From contig JACRCJ010000054.1 of NCBI GenBank assembly GCA_016219075.1, positions 1-40,633 on the forward strand: a stretch of DNA of 40,633 nucleotides, read 5' to 3'. Position 1 is the stretch's first letter; each line of letters begins with the position of its first letter. The notes beneath the pieces were generated by a model. It had not been told where the DNA came from and did not search any database. It was given only the letters and a program-made list of their open reading frames with translations. Of the stretch, positions 24,035 through 33,121 are shown piece by piece. A program made the translations under genes and the position numbers. This stretch comes from Deltaproteobacteria bacterium. GTDB lineage: Bacteria > Desulfobacterota > GWC2-55-46.

Positions 24035-24505
24035 CTATCTTTTTCTGCCCCACATGTAGTTTATCATCTCCAGGTACCTTGAATTCATGCCGCGGACGAT
24101 GGAGTGTATGGTAAAGACGATGTTTTTGAGGAGCTTGTAGATGATCCTCGGGTTCCCGTCAACAAGCGTCTCGAAATCCGCCTTCTCTATCATATAGGTC
24201 TCAAGGTCGGATACCGCCACGACCGTGGCGGAGCGGGGCCTTCCGTCAAGAAAACTCATCTCGCCGAATATATCGCCGTCCTTCATGATGGTGAGCGTGA
24301 AGAGCTCGCCGTCCGGGGCGGTCTTGCAGGCCTTTACCTCGCCTCTCCTGATGACATAGATCGAATGGCCGTCCTCGCTCTCCTTGAATATCGTCTCGCC
24401 GAGCTTGAAGTCCTTTTTCTTTACGACGGTCGAAATCGTCTCGACCTCTTTATCCGTGAGGTCGTGAAAGAACGGTGTCTCTCTGAGTAATTTCGGATCT
24501 ACCAT
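24035..24505 (-). CDS. Stand-alone cyclic-nucleotide-binding domain protein
   Basis: The 156-residue protein is one CRP-like cNMP-binding domain (residues 10-125) with a helical C-terminal end (IVFTIHSIVRGM, MINYMWGRKR). The phosphate-binding cassette FGEMSFLDGRPRSATV is intact at 80-95, with E82 and R91, so it should bind a cyclic nucleotide. There is no helix-turn-helix, so it is not a CRP-type transcription factor. It sits between nuoG and nuoH, co-directional, with GGAGG upstream of the ATG. A regulatory role towards complex I is an inference from location only. Confidence 0.85.
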   Translation of the reverse strand: MVDPKLLRETPFFHDLTDKEVETISTVVKKKDFKLGETIFKESEDGHSIYVIRRGEVKACKTAPDGELFTLTIMKDGDIFGEMSFLDGRPRSATVVAVSDLETYMIEKADFETLVDGNPRIIYKLLKNIVFTIHSIVRGMNSRYLEMINYMWGRKR

Positions 24506-24560
24506 GGTTTACCTCCGCCTTACGCAGTGCAGGCGCTCTGTGCGAGCGGCGTGTGCCTGC

Positions 24561-27062
24561 TTATTGATTGGCCCTTGTTATGCTGACCCTCGGTACGCCT
24601 TCGCCCCTCTTGAAGAACCTGTTTACTTCGGCGTCCTCAAAAGACTCGGGGATGAAGGCGACCCCGTTTTTCGAGCCTCTGCCCGTTTTCAGGGTTGCAA
24701 CGACCGTGTGGTTCTTTCCCTTTACCCTGACCTTTTCACCGGTTATGAGGCCGAGCCTGCAGGCGTCGTCCTCGCTTATCTCGACGGTAGCGCTTTTTAT
24801 GAGTCCCAGGAGCGTATCAGACTTTCTTGAGAAGCTCCCGAGGTGGAAGAGATGGCTGCCGGTGACGAGAGCGAAAGACCCTCCAACGGAGTCGGCCTGG
24901 GCCGCCTTTGAGGCGAACTCCCCGGGAGCAAACACCGCGCCGGCGGCGCCTTTGACTATTGCCGCCTTGTTGTCGAGCCGGTTGTCGCTGTTTTTCTTGT
25001 TGTTGAAGACAAGGCTCACTTCCGAGTACATCGGGTTTACTTTTCTTATCTCATCGAGGACGAGGACCGGGTTCTTGGGCCCGAACGATGCGTCGAACGA
25101 CTCGCCTACCGCCCTTATGATGTCAAAGTCGCGTTTGGCCTTGCCCGGAAGAGCGATAAGCTTCCTTATGATCTGGGCCCTGCCCTCCTGGTTCGTGAAC
25201 ATCCCTTCCTTTTCGCTGAAGCTCGCGCCGGGAAGGATCACGTGCGCGAGCTTCGCCGTCTCGGTCATGAATATGTCCTGGACCACCAGGAACCGGACCT
25301 TTGAAAGAGCGGCCCTGGCGAACTCCTTGTCCGGGTAGTTCGAGACGATGTCTTCGCCGGCCACATAAAGGGCGTCTATCTCGCCTCTCATCGCGGCCTC
25401 AAGCATCGCTTCCAATCCAAGACCCTCTTGCGTCTTTGAGTAGCCGGGGCCGAACGAAGGGTGAACGCCCATCTCCCACGCGCCCCTCTGGTTGCACCTG
25501 TCAAGGGCCGGCATGACTGTGACTTTTTTGCCAGCGTTCTTTAAAACGCCCTTTAAAAGATCGAGGCCCGAGGTCCCGTCCGGGAACCTTAAGAACTCGG
25601 TGCCGGCTATTATCGCCACCGACTCTGAGGCCTGAAGCCTTTTCGCGATGTCCGCTATCCCGTCGGCGCTTACCCCGGCCGCTGATAAAAGGGCCGTCAT
25701 CTTTGAGTCTTTTATCGCCCTGAGCTTCTCGTCCTCCGAGAGCTTGGAGGCGTTTATCGACAGTGTTATCGCGTCAAGGACCGCCCTTTCGGAGGCCGGG
25801 GCGTGACGGAGCGTGACATTGGCGGAGCTGTCGAGCTTCATCGCCCTCGGGGAGGCTATTATGAGGTTCATCCTCCTGTTGCCGGAGACGCGCCTTACGA
25901 TGTACTCGGTTACCGGGTTCTCGTCCGAAATATGGCTGCCTATGATGAGGACCGTGTCGGACTCCATGCAGTCGAAGACCGACGCGCCGCCCTCGTTCAT
26001 CGAGGCGGCCCGGATGAACGCCGAGGCGGATTGCGAGTTCCACCTTGAGTTTGAGTCGATATTGGCGCTCTTGAATACCGTCCTTACAAGCTTCTGGAAG
26101 AGGTATAGTTCCTCGTTTGTCAGCGTCGGCGAGGCCACCCCGCCCACATGCCTGCCTTCCTTATCTGAAAAACCGTCCTTTATGGCCGAAAGCGCTTCAG
26201 CCCATGTAGCGTCCTGATGCCTTATAAGCGGCCTGGTGAGCCTCTCGGTGCTGTTGACGAAGTCAAAGCCGAACCTGCCTCTGGCGCAAAGCGTTTCACT
26301 GTTAAGGCCGACTCCGAGCTGGGCCCTGGCCCTTAACAACCGCCCGTCCCTCTCCTCGATGACCATCCTGCACCCGGTGGCGCAGTACGGGCATATCGTG
26401 TCGGCGCCCTTCAAGTCCCAGGGCCTGGACTTGTACCTGTAGGGGAGCCTCATGAAGCATCCAACAGGGCAGACCTCTATGCAGTTGCCGTCCTGGTCGC
26501 AGTCCAGGAAGGTCCTGTTGAAGCTTGTTGGCTCCTGGTGGTCTCCTCTGCCGAGCGCCCCGAGCACATTCCTTCCGACCACTTCCCTGCAGACCCTGAC
26601 GCACTTCATGCACTGGACGCAGCGGTTGGAGTTCTTTATGATGACAGGGCTCAGGATATAGTCCTTTTCGTGGAACTTGAACTTCGGCTCGGCGTGCCTG
26701 CCCTTGTGGGGGCCGTACTTATGGACCATGTCCTGCAGCTCGCACTCGCCGCCCTTGTCGCACACCGGGCAGTCCAGCGCGTGGTTTGCCAGCAGGAACT
26801 CAAGGACCCCGGCCCTGGCGGAAGCGACCGTGGAGCTGTCGGTATTGATGGACATACCGTTGAGCACGGGGGTTATGCAGGAAGGCTGGAGCTTTCTCTG
26901 GCCTTCGATCTCCACCAGACACATCCTGCACGAGCCTATGCCCATCAGGTCGGCCTGGTAGCAGAAGGTCGGTATCTCGTAGCCGGCCTTGCGCGCCGCG
27001 TCCAGTATGAGGGTGTTGTCCTCTACCGTGATCTCTTTTCCGTTTATCTTTATTGTTACCAT
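24561..27062 (-). CDS. nuoG: NADH-quinone oxidoreductase subunit G
   Basis: This 833-residue protein is the largest peripheral subunit. The N-terminal [2Fe-2S] domain has C34, C45, C48, C62. The HisCys3 [4Fe-4S] site has H93, C97, C100, C106. A further [4Fe-4S] set has C147, C150, C153 with C197. The extra N7-type motif CPYCATGC followed by LCARGRFG begins the molybdopterin-oxidoreductase-like domain, which continues to the C-terminus. Length fits this group. It lies 27 bases after nuoF. The start ATG has a weak ribosome binding site but MVTIKINGKEI is the right N-terminus. Confidence 0.96.
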   Translation of the reverse strand: MVTIKINGKEITVEDNTLILDAARKAGYEIPTFCYQADLMGIGSCRMCLVEIEGQRKLQPSCITPVLNGMSINTDSSTVASARAGVLEFLLANHALDCPVCDKGGECELQDMVHKYGPHKGRHAEPKFKFHEKDYILSPVIIKNSNRCVQCMKCVRVCREVVGRNVLGALGRGDHQEPTSFNRTFLDCDQDGNCIEVCPVGCFMRLPYRYKSRPWDLKGADTICPYCATGCRMVIEERDGRLLRARAQLGVGLNSETLCARGRFGFDFVNSTERLTRPLIRHQDATWAEALSAIKDGFSDKEGRHVGGVASPTLTNEELYLFQKLVRTVFKSANIDSNSRWNSQSASAFIRAASMNEGGASVFDCMESDTVLIIGSHISDENPVTEYIVRRVSGNRRMNLIIASPRAMKLDSSANVTLRHAPASERAVLDAITLSINASKLSEDEKLRAIKDSKMTALLSAAGVSADGIADIAKRLQASESVAIIAGTEFLRFPDGTSGLDLLKGVLKNAGKKVTVMPALDRCNQRGAWEMGVHPSFGPGYSKTQEGLGLEAMLEAAMRGEIDALYVAGEDIVSNYPDKEFARAALSKVRFLVVQDIFMTETAKLAHVILPGASFSEKEGMFTNQEGRAQIIRKLIALPGKAKRDFDIIRAVGESFDASFGPKNPVLVLDEIRKVNPMYSEVSLVFNNKKNSDNRLDNKAAIVKGAAGAVFAPGEFASKAAQADSVGGSFALVTGSHLFHLGSFSRKSDTLLGLIKSATVEISEDDACRLGLITGEKVRVKGKNHTVVATLKTGRGSKNGVAFIPESFEDAEVNRFFKRGEGVPRVSITRANQ

Positions 27063-27089
27063 GTCGTCAATTCACTTATCCGGATAGTC

Positions 27090-28352
27090 TTATGATGCCA
27101 TGCATTTTTTGTGGTCTATGTGGTACTGGAACTCTTCCCTGAAGTTCTTGAGCGCTCCCCTCAAGGCCATCACCGCCCCGTCGCCCAGAGGGCAGAAGGT
27201 GCGGCCGAAGATGTTGGCGCACAGGCTCTCCATGAGCTCTATGTCGCCGGGCCGGCCTTCTCCGTGCTCGAGCCTTTTAAGCACCCTGGTGAGCCACGGC
27301 GTGCCATCGCGGCACGGGGTGCACTTGCCGCAGGACTCGTGGCTGAAAAACCTGTTCGTTATGAAAGCCGCCTTGACCATGCAGGTCGACTCGTCCATCA
27401 CTATGACCGCTCCCGAGCCGAGCATGCTGCCCTTGGCCGCAAGGGAGTCGAAATCAAGCGGCGTGTCAAGGTCGTTGGCCGTAAGCATCGGGGCGCTCAC
27501 GCCCCCGGGGACGACGGCCTTAAGCGGACGGTCATCCCTGAGCATCCCGCCGCAGTGGTTGAATATGAGGTCTCTTAAAGTGGTGCCCATCGGAAGCTCG
27601 TAGAGCCCCGGTTTCTTGACATGTCCGCTCACGCCGAAGATCTTCGGCCCGGGGCTTTTCTCCGGGCCTATGGAAGAGAACCACTTGGGCCCCTTCTCGA
27701 TTATCGCCGGTATGCACGCGAGTGTTTCCACGTTATTGATTACCGTGGGCTTGCCGTACAGACCAGCCAGCGCCGGGAACGGAGGCTTCTTCCTGGGCTG
27801 CGCCCTGTAGCCTTCGATGGATTCAAGCAGCGCCGTCTCCTCGCCGCATATGTACGCCCCGAAACCCCTGTGGATGTACATGTCGAGGTTAAAGCCGGTG
27901 CCGAGTATGTTTTTGCCGAGATAGCCTTTGGCGTAGGCCTCTTTTATAGCCTCTTCAAGCCTGTTGGCGCCGAAGACGAACTCTCCCCTTATGTATATGT
28001 AGGACTTGGCCGCCCCTATGGCGTAGCATGTTATCATCATCCCTTCTAAAAGGAGGTGCGGGTCGTTGTCTATTATCGCCCTGTCCTTGTAGGTGCCCGG
28101 CTCACCCTCGTCGGCGTTGCAGCAGAGGTACTTCGGGATCGTCGGGTCCTTGGGTATGAAACTCCACTTAAGGCCTGTTGAAAAACCCGCCCCGCCTCTT
28201 CCCCTTAACCCCGAGTCCTTGACCATCTGGATGATGTTGTCGGGCTTGAGCTTGAGGGCCTCTGCGAAAGCCTTGTACCCACCGTCTTTGATATAGTTCT
28301 CGATCCTGTGGGATTCGGGCTTGTCTATGTTTTTTAAGAGGATCTTTTCCAT
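27090..28352 (-). CDS. nuoF: NADH-quinone oxidoreductase subunit F (NADH-binding)
   Basis: This 420-residue subunit binds NADH and FMN. The motif GLRGRGGAGFSTGLKW at 48-63 forms the nucleotide site, NADEGEPGTYKDR follows, and GAYICGEETALLES lies near 165. The [4Fe-4S] cluster N3 ligands are C341, C344, C347 (CGKCTPC) and C387 (FCPLGD). It starts electron transfer from NADH, passing it to NuoE and NuoG. The order nuoE-nuoF-nuoG is standard. Confidence 0.97.
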   Translation of the reverse strand: MEKILLKNIDKPESHRIENYIKDGGYKAFAEALKLKPDNIIQMVKDSGLRGRGGAGFSTGLKWSFIPKDPTIPKYLCCNADEGEPGTYKDRAIIDNDPHLLLEGMMITCYAIGAAKSYIYIRGEFVFGANRLEEAIKEAYAKGYLGKNILGTGFNLDMYIHRGFGAYICGEETALLESIEGYRAQPRKKPPFPALAGLYGKPTVINNVETLACIPAIIEKGPKWFSSIGPEKSPGPKIFGVSGHVKKPGLYELPMGTTLRDLIFNHCGGMLRDDRPLKAVVPGGVSAPMLTANDLDTPLDFDSLAAKGSMLGSGAVIVMDESTCMVKAAFITNRFFSHESCGKCTPCRDGTPWLTRVLKRLEHGEGRPGDIELMESLCANIFGRTFCPLGDGAVMALRGALKNFREEFQYHIDHKKCMAS

Positions 28353-28432
28353 TTTCCGATTATAGTCCGCTAACGCCTTCGATTTTATGCCGCACCCTCA
28401 GAGAGCCCCGGTCTGCCGGCCGTTCGCTTTCG

Positions 28433-28903
28433 CTATACGAGCTTCTTGATTATCTCGTCAACCTTCTGTTCCGTCAGGTTCTCGAAGTAATCGTCGTTTA
28501 CCTGCATCATCGGGGCCGTCCCGCATGAGCCGAGACACTCCACGGTTGAGAGGGTGAACCTGTTGTCCGGGGTCGTCTCGCCGGTCTTTATGTTCAGGGA
28601 CCTCTCCATGTACTTTATGATGTGCTCGGCCCCCAGAAGCGAGCACGAGATGTTACGGCATACCTGTATGTGGTGTCTGCCCACGGGCTTCTGGATGTTG
28701 TACATCGTGTAGAAGGCCGCGGCCTCGTTTACCTCTACGGGGTTCATCTCAAGGATCACGGCGACATCTTCCATGTCAGAGCGCTCAAGATGGCCTCCGC
28801 GGTCCGCCTGGGCGATCCTCAAGGCGTCCATCACCGCGGACCTCTTGTTCGGGTACTTTTTTAACGCCGCCTCTATCTCTTTTTTCGCTTTATCCGAGAG
28901 CAT
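28433..28903 (-). CDS. nuoE: NADH-quinone oxidoreductase subunit E
   Basis: This 156-residue thioredoxin-like subunit holds the [2Fe-2S] cluster N1a. The ligands are C82, C87, C123 and C127 (VCRNISC and CLGSCGTAP). The helical N-terminus ends with the motif AAAFYTMY near 61-68. It lies 40 bases after nuoD and 80 before nuoF. Confidence 0.97.
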   Translation of the reverse strand: MLSDKAKKEIEAALKKYPNKRSAVMDALRIAQADRGGHLERSDMEDVAVILEMNPVEVNEAAAFYTMYNIQKPVGRHHIQVCRNISCSLLGAEHIIKYMERSLNIKTGETTPDNRFTLSTVECLGSCGTAPMMQVNDDYFENLTEQKVDEIIKKLV

Positions 28904-28942
28904 ATCTTCACAGATACCTTTTTGTATTTATACTTTAAAGAC

Positions 28943-30133
28943 TTACTTGTCGCACTCTCCGAAGACCGGGTCAAGACTCGATATTATCGCTATGACGTCG
29001 GCAAGGTACCTGCCCTTTGACATGGTCTTAACGGTCTGGAGGTTCATGAAGGTCGGGACCCTGAGTTTAAGCCTGTACGGTTTTTCCGTGCCGTCGCTGA
29101 CTATGTATACGCCGAGTTCGCCCTTGGGGGCCTCGATCGACGAGTATATCTCGCCCCTGGGGACCTTGAAGCCCTGTGAGACGTACTTGAAATGGTGTAT
29201 CAGGGCTTCCATGTTCTTATAGACATCCGGCTTGGGCGGCGGGATTATCTGGGGGATGTCGACATTGAACGGGCCGTCCGGCAGGTCTTTCAGGGCCTGC
29301 TTGATGATGCGCATCGACTGCTTTATCTCCTCGAACCTCATGTTGTAGCGGTCGAAGCAGTCGCCGTTCTCACCCGTCGGCACGTCGAAATCGAACCTGT
29401 CATATACAAGATACGGCTCGTCTTTCCTTATGTCCCACTTGACGCCGCTGGCCCTTAAGGCCGGGCCGCTCAACCCGAGGCTTATCGCCTCTTCGGCGGA
29501 TATCACGCCCACGCCCCTGTTCCTCTGTATCCAGATCCTGTTGCCTATGAGGAGCCTTTCGTACTCTTCAAACCTTGGGGGGAAGATCTCGAGCATCCGT
29601 TCGCAGGCCTCTTTGCACTGGGGGGTAAAGTCGTAGCGCACCCCGCCAACCCTCAGGTACGAGAGCGTCATCCTGGCTCCGCAGATCATCTCGAAGATGT
29701 CGAGCACGACTTCCCTTTCCCTCATCGCGTAAAGGAGTATCGACATGGCGCCGAGGTCAAGGGCCCAGGCCCCGAGGGCCAGCAGATGCCCGGCCATCCT
29801 CGAAAGCTCCGCGGCTATTACCCTTATGTACTTGGCCCTCTCGGTTATCTCTATGTCCAGAAGCTTCTCGACGGCCTGAACATACGCCAGGTTGTTGCTC
29901 ATGGCGCTCATGTAGTCGAGCCTGTCGGTATAGGGCACGAACTGGTGATAGAGCAGGTTCTCGGCTATCTTCTCGGTGCCCCTGTGAAGATACCCGATAT
30001 CCGGCTCGATATCGACGATGGTCTCGCCCTGCATATTGAGGATGATGTGCAGGACCCCGTGTGTGGAGGGGTGCTGCGGCCCCATATGCATCGTTACCAG
30101 TTTGGTTTCTATTATCTCTTCTTTATCAGGCAT
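28943..30133 (-). CDS. nuoD: NADH-quinone oxidoreductase subunit D
   Basis: This 396-residue subunit, with NuoB and NuoH, forms the quinone reduction site. MGPQHPSTHG at 17-26 is the conserved beta-hairpin with the quinone-contacting histidine. EPDIGYLHRGTEKIAE and VDIPQIIPPPKPDVYKN are further family motifs. The separate nuoC and nuoD genes are not fused. Copy C of the dispersed repeat lies just upstream, within the nuoC-nuoD gap. Confidence 0.97.
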   Translation of the reverse strand: MPDKEEIIETKLVTMHMGPQHPSTHGVLHIILNMQGETIVDIEPDIGYLHRGTEKIAENLLYHQFVPYTDRLDYMSAMSNNLAYVQAVEKLLDIEITERAKYIRVIAAELSRMAGHLLALGAWALDLGAMSILLYAMREREVVLDIFEMICGARMTLSYLRVGGVRYDFTPQCKEACERMLEIFPPRFEEYERLLIGNRIWIQRNRGVGVISAEEAISLGLSGPALRASGVKWDIRKDEPYLVYDRFDFDVPTGENGDCFDRYNMRFEEIKQSMRIIKQALKDLPDGPFNVDIPQIIPPPKPDVYKNMEALIHHFKYVSQGFKVPRGEIYSSIEAPKGELGVYIVSDGTEKPYRLKLRVPTFMNLQTVKTMSKGRYLADVIAIISSLDPVFGECDK

Positions 30134-30149
30134 CTTCTTTTTCGAAAGT

Positions 30150-30203
30150 TTTATTTTTAAAGTTCTGAAAACCCCGGGGTTTCAAGCCCGGGGAGGGTTC
30201 ATT
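30150..30203 (+). repeat. Dispersed intergenic repeat, copy C
   Basis: It reads TTTATTTTTAA, AGTTCTGAAAACCCCGGGG, TTTCAAGCCCGGGG, AGGGTTCATT. It lies between nuoC and nuoD, 17 bases before the nuoD start and antisense to it. It has the most regular hairpin of all copies (AAACCCC/GGGGTTT, overlapping CCCCGGGG). Confidence 0.85.
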
Positions 30204-30219
30204 TTCCGTCCGGCGCCTC

Positions 30220-30750
30220 TTAGTCAGTGATGCTCTCGGGCTCTTTTTCCTCTCCGTTGGGGTTGTACCTGTCCTTGTAGCCCCTCAGCGGGTAGTCCTT
30301 CCTGAGCGGATACCCCTCCCAGTCTTCGGCCATGTATATCCTTTTCATGTTCGGGTGCCCGTCGAAGGCTATCCCGAACATGTCGTAGACTTCCCTCTCC
30401 GGCCAGTCGGCCCCGGGCCATATGGAAGTGACCGAAGGGACGGTCTCGCCTTCGTTCACCCTCACCTTGACCCTGATCCTGTGCTTTTTGCGTATGGAGT
30501 AGAGGTGGTAGACGACCTCGAACCTGGGGTTCTCGCCGTAGTAATCGGCGCCTGCGACATCCACTATGAAGTTCATGCTGAGATCGGGGTCGATCTTGAG
30601 AAAATTGCAGAGGTTTCTGACGGTCGTCCTGTCCACCAGATGAGTCACCTCGCCCCTGAAGACGACGGTTTCGATTATCTGGCCGATGAAGGCCTCTCTG
30701 ACCTTCCTTACAAGGACCGAATCTTCTATGTTCATGACGGCTGCGCTCAT
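30220..30750 (-). CDS. nuoC: NADH-quinone oxidoreductase subunit C
   Basis: This 176-residue peripheral subunit has the 30-kDa subunit signature EREVYDMFGIAFDGHPNMKR with PLRKDYPLRGY. The start overlaps the nuoB stop by four bases. It helps hold NuoD and NuoB and has no cofactor. Confidence 0.96.
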   Translation of the reverse strand: MSAAVMNIEDSVLVRKVREAFIGQIIETVVFRGEVTHLVDRTTVRNLCNFLKIDPDLSMNFIVDVAGADYYGENPRFEVVYHLYSIRKKHRIRVKVRVNEGETVPSVTSIWPGADWPEREVYDMFGIAFDGHPNMKRIYMAEDWEGYPLRKDYPLRGYKDRYNPNGEEKEPESITD

Positions 30751-31316
30751 TTGCTTATCCTGATATTTCTCTCTTCAAGTATGAACGGGTTCTCTTTCTT
30801 TATCTTCTCCATAAGCTGGAGGAACCCGAAAAGAAGCGCGTCAGGCCTCGGGGGGCATCCCGGGATATAGACATCGACCGGGATGACAAGGTCGGTGCCC
30901 TGTACGACCGAGTATGTGTTGTAAGGGCCTCCCGCGGAAGCGCACCCGCCCTGGGCTATGACCCACCTGGGCTCGGCCATCTGGTCGTAGAGCCTTTTGA
31001 CGGCCGGGGCGATCTTTTTCGTCATGGTGCCTGCCACGACCATGACATCGGACTGGCGCGGAGACGGCCTGAACACTATGCCGAACCTGTCCGTGTCGTA
31101 ACGGGAGCAGCCCGCGGCTATCATCTCGATGGCGCAGCACGCAAGCCCGAAGGTCATCGGCCACAGGGCCGAGGTGCGGCCCCAGTTGACGACATTACCG
31201 ACGACGGGGTTATGCTTTACCGTCCTGACGATGGGGTTGTTCCTTAACGCGTCAGCCACGCCCTCAAGCGTGGTGAAAAGGACGGACTCTTCTAAAGGGC
31301 TCTTGTTTTCGTACAT
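30747..31316 (-). CDS. nuoB: NADH-quinone oxidoreductase subunit B
   Basis: This 189-residue subunit holds cluster N2, the last iron-sulfur cluster before quinone. Its ligands are the adjacent C60 and C61 (GLACCAIEM), C125 (GGCASAGG) and C154 (PGCPPRPDA). The arrangement is canonical. It lies 49 bases after nuoA. Confidence 0.97.
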   Translation of the reverse strand: MYENKSPLEESVLFTTLEGVADALRNNPIVRTVKHNPVVGNVVNWGRTSALWPMTFGLACCAIEMIAAGCSRYDTDRFGIVFRPSPRQSDVMVVAGTMTKKIAPAVKRLYDQMAEPRWVIAQGGCASAGGPYNTYSVVQGTDLVIPVDVYIPGCPPRPDALLFGFLQLMEKIKKENPFILEERNIRISK

Positions 31317-31365
31317 ATCTACCTTTACTTTACCTGCGCCGCTTTTTCAATAAGACTCAAGTGCC

Positions 31366-31731
31366 TCAGACCCACTCCAGAGCGCCCTTTACCCAGGCGT
31401 ATATGAGGCCGATGGCAAGGACCGCTATAAATACGACCATCTCCACGAAGATGAACATGGAGAGGCTTTTTTCCATAAGGAGCACGGCCCATGGAAAGAG
31501 AAAGAGCGTTTCAACATCGAATATGACGAATAGTATGGCGATTACGAAGAAGTGTATTCTGACATGGCCTTCGTTGGCGTCCCCGATAGGGTCCATGCCG
31601 CACTCCCAGGGGGAGTTCTTGGAGGCATAGGGGTTCCTCGGCTGGAATATGAAACTCATAAACAGAGCGCCTACGGCCATCGCTGAGGCGACACCTATCA
31701 TGATGAGAATCGGCAGATAAGTAAGAAGCAT
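31366..31731 (-). CDS. nuoA: NADH-quinone oxidoreductase subunit A
   Basis: This 121-residue subunit has three membrane helices. FQPRNPYASKNSPWECGMDP is the conserved loop with its cysteine, which shields the quinone cavity. The motif FDVETLFLFPWAVLL starts the second helix. It is the first gene of the operon, behind the promoter at 31824-31852. Confidence 0.96.
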   Translation of the reverse strand: MLLTYLPILIMIGVASAMAVGALFMSFIFQPRNPYASKNSPWECGMDPIGDANEGHVRIHFFVIAILFVIFDVETLFLFPWAVLLMEKSLSMFIFVEMVVFIAVLAIGLIYAWVKGALEWV

Positions 31732-31823
31732 CTTTAATCAGACCCCTTCCTGATTCTTACAATACGGCTCGGTTCCTGTAAAAAAGTGCCAATTGTTACG
31801 ATATGCTTTTGTGGATAGTCGCA

Positions 31824-31852
31824 AGATTAAAACAACTGAAAGATTTTGTCAA
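31824..31852 (-). promoter_or_regulatory. Sigma-70 promoter of the nuo operon
   Basis: On the minus strand TTGACA (31847-31852) and TAATCT (31824-31829) are 17 bases apart. The start codon of nuoA is about 93 bases downstream of the -10. No other good promoter was seen between nuoA and the upstream gene. Confidence 0.75.
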
Positions 31853-31875
31853 GGACAAAATGTATACTGTATACA
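31843..31875. promoter_or_regulatory. Two adjoining palindromes at the nuo promoter (candidate operators)
   Basis: ATTTTGTC-AAG-GACAAAAT (31843-31861) covers the -35 box. TGTATAC-T-GTATACA (31861-31875) begins where it ends. Both have perfect arms. The first would suit a repressor, the second an upstream activator or a second repressor subunit. The TGTATACA core resembles GntR-family half-sites, but no assignment can be made from sequence alone. Confidence 0.6.
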
Positions 31876-31962
31876 GAAACTTTTTACCATGACCGGCTTA
31901 CAAGTCCTCATACGGGATAAGCCCTTGTAATAGCGGAACATTTCCCGCACCCATCGCTGGCG

Positions 31963-32754
31963 CTAAAGGACAAAAAGGTCTTTCCTTCGGTCCTTGAATA
32001 TATTGTTCATCGGGGTTATATCCTTGTCGCGCGCCTCTTCGGGTTTTATATCCATCGAGGCGGCCTCAACTCCGTCCCCGGCCGCCCTGTAAAGCACGCT
32101 CCCGTTGGGGGCTACTATCTGGCTCGTGCCTATGAAATGAAGCCTCGTGCCTCTGACCCTCTCCTCGGTGCCGACCCTGTTGGCGGTTATGGAGAAGACC
32201 CTGTTCTCCAGAGACCTTGTTATCATCGCCTGCGGGCAGTACGGAAGGACCAGGTTTGAAGGCTGGCATATGATCTCGGCGCCCCTGAGGGCGAGCGTCC
32301 TTGCGACCTCCGGGAATATCCAGTCGAAGCAGATCATCATGCCGATCTTCGCGCCGCCGGCCCTGTACACCTTGAGGTCTGTATCCCCCCTGCTGAATAT
32401 CTTCTTTTCGTTCCAGAAGAGGTGCGCCTTCCTGTATACCCCGACAACGCCCCGGGGCCCGATGAGCATCGATGAGTTGTAGGTCTTTTTCCCGGCCTTT
32501 TCGGCGAACCCGGCTACGATGTGTATCTTCTTTTTCTTCGCCGCCTCAGACAGACGCCCGGCGGCGTACCCCCCGTCAACTGGCTCGGATAATTTGAGCG
32601 CCTCTTCTTTCGTCCTGAACTGGTACCCGGTCGAAAAAAGCTCCGGCAGTACGACAAGGTCCGCGTCCAGCGAGTCTATCTCCTTTAGAGCAGACTCGAC
32701 ATTCTCCTTTATCCTGCCGAACTCAGGGTGGGTCTGAATGAAACCTGCCTTCAT
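31963..32754 (-). CDS. Carbon-nitrogen hydrolase (nitrilase superfamily amidase)
   Basis: This 263-residue protein has the complete Glu-Lys-Cys catalytic set: E38 (LPELF), K109 (YRKAHLF) and C142 (MICFDW). The family cleaves C-N bonds of amides or nitriles. The C-terminal part (RSLENRVFSITANRVG, FIGTSQIVAPNG) matches N-carbamoylputrescine amidase- and omega-amidase-like members, but the substrate cannot be called. The ribosome binding site AAGGAG is good. A MITE-like element begins 40 bases upstream of the start and may have displaced its native promoter. Confidence 0.88.
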   Translation of the reverse strand: MKAGFIQTHPEFGRIKENVESALKEIDSLDADLVVLPELFSTGYQFRTKEEALKLSEPVDGGYAAGRLSEAAKKKKIHIVAGFAEKAGKKTYNSSMLIGPRGVVGVYRKAHLFWNEKKIFSRGDTDLKVYRAGGAKIGMMICFDWIFPEVARTLALRGAEIICQPSNLVLPYCPQAMITRSLENRVFSITANRVGTEERVRGTRLHFIGTSQIVAPNGSVLYRAAGDGVEAASMDIKPEEARDKDITPMNNIFKDRRKDLFVL

Positions 32755-32793
32755 GGTCCAAGCTCCTTAAAAAAAGTGGATGAGGACAACTAA

Positions 32794-33121
32794 CAGGGTG
32801 TTGAAAAAGTCCGTCCATGGCTTTTTCAACTACGATTTGGCCTTCGTAGCTCCGTCCAAATCTAACAAATCGCTTTTTATAATGTTGGTGTGCCTCTTGC
32901 TTCGATTACGGCTTTACTTGCCGTATGGTCACGGGTGCTTTCTATTCACGCTAAAAAAGTCTCGCAATTGCACTCCCTTTTGGTCGTGGCTGGTAAGGAA
33001 GATTTCATTTGTATAGCTCGCCTTATCACTGCGTGAGCCGGCGAGCACCCAGTGGCAATACAACCATGGATTGCCGGGGGACCCGCCCGTAGGGTGGGTC
33101 GGGCTGTTTTTCAACAGCCTG
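32794..33121. mobile_element. 328-bp MITE-like non-autonomous element
   Basis: The ends are imperfect inverted repeats: CAGGGTGTTGAAAAAG on the left and CAGGCTGTTGAAAAAC (reverse complement) on the right, 14 of 16 bases matching. The four bases CTAA flank both sides (32790-32793 and 33122-33125), as expected of a target duplication. Each end also folds on itself (GTTGAAAAAG/CTTTTTCAAC and GGCTGTT/AACAGCC), and more inverted repeats lie inside (GATTTGG/CCAAATC; GACCCgCCC/GGGtGGGTC). No transposase is encoded, so it would need one supplied in trans. Confidence 0.75.

Noticed and set aside
32780..33016. Plus-strand 78-residue open frame in the MITE-like element
   Set aside because: It starts outside the element, lacks a ribosome binding site and would be disrupted if the insertion is excised; likely non-coding.
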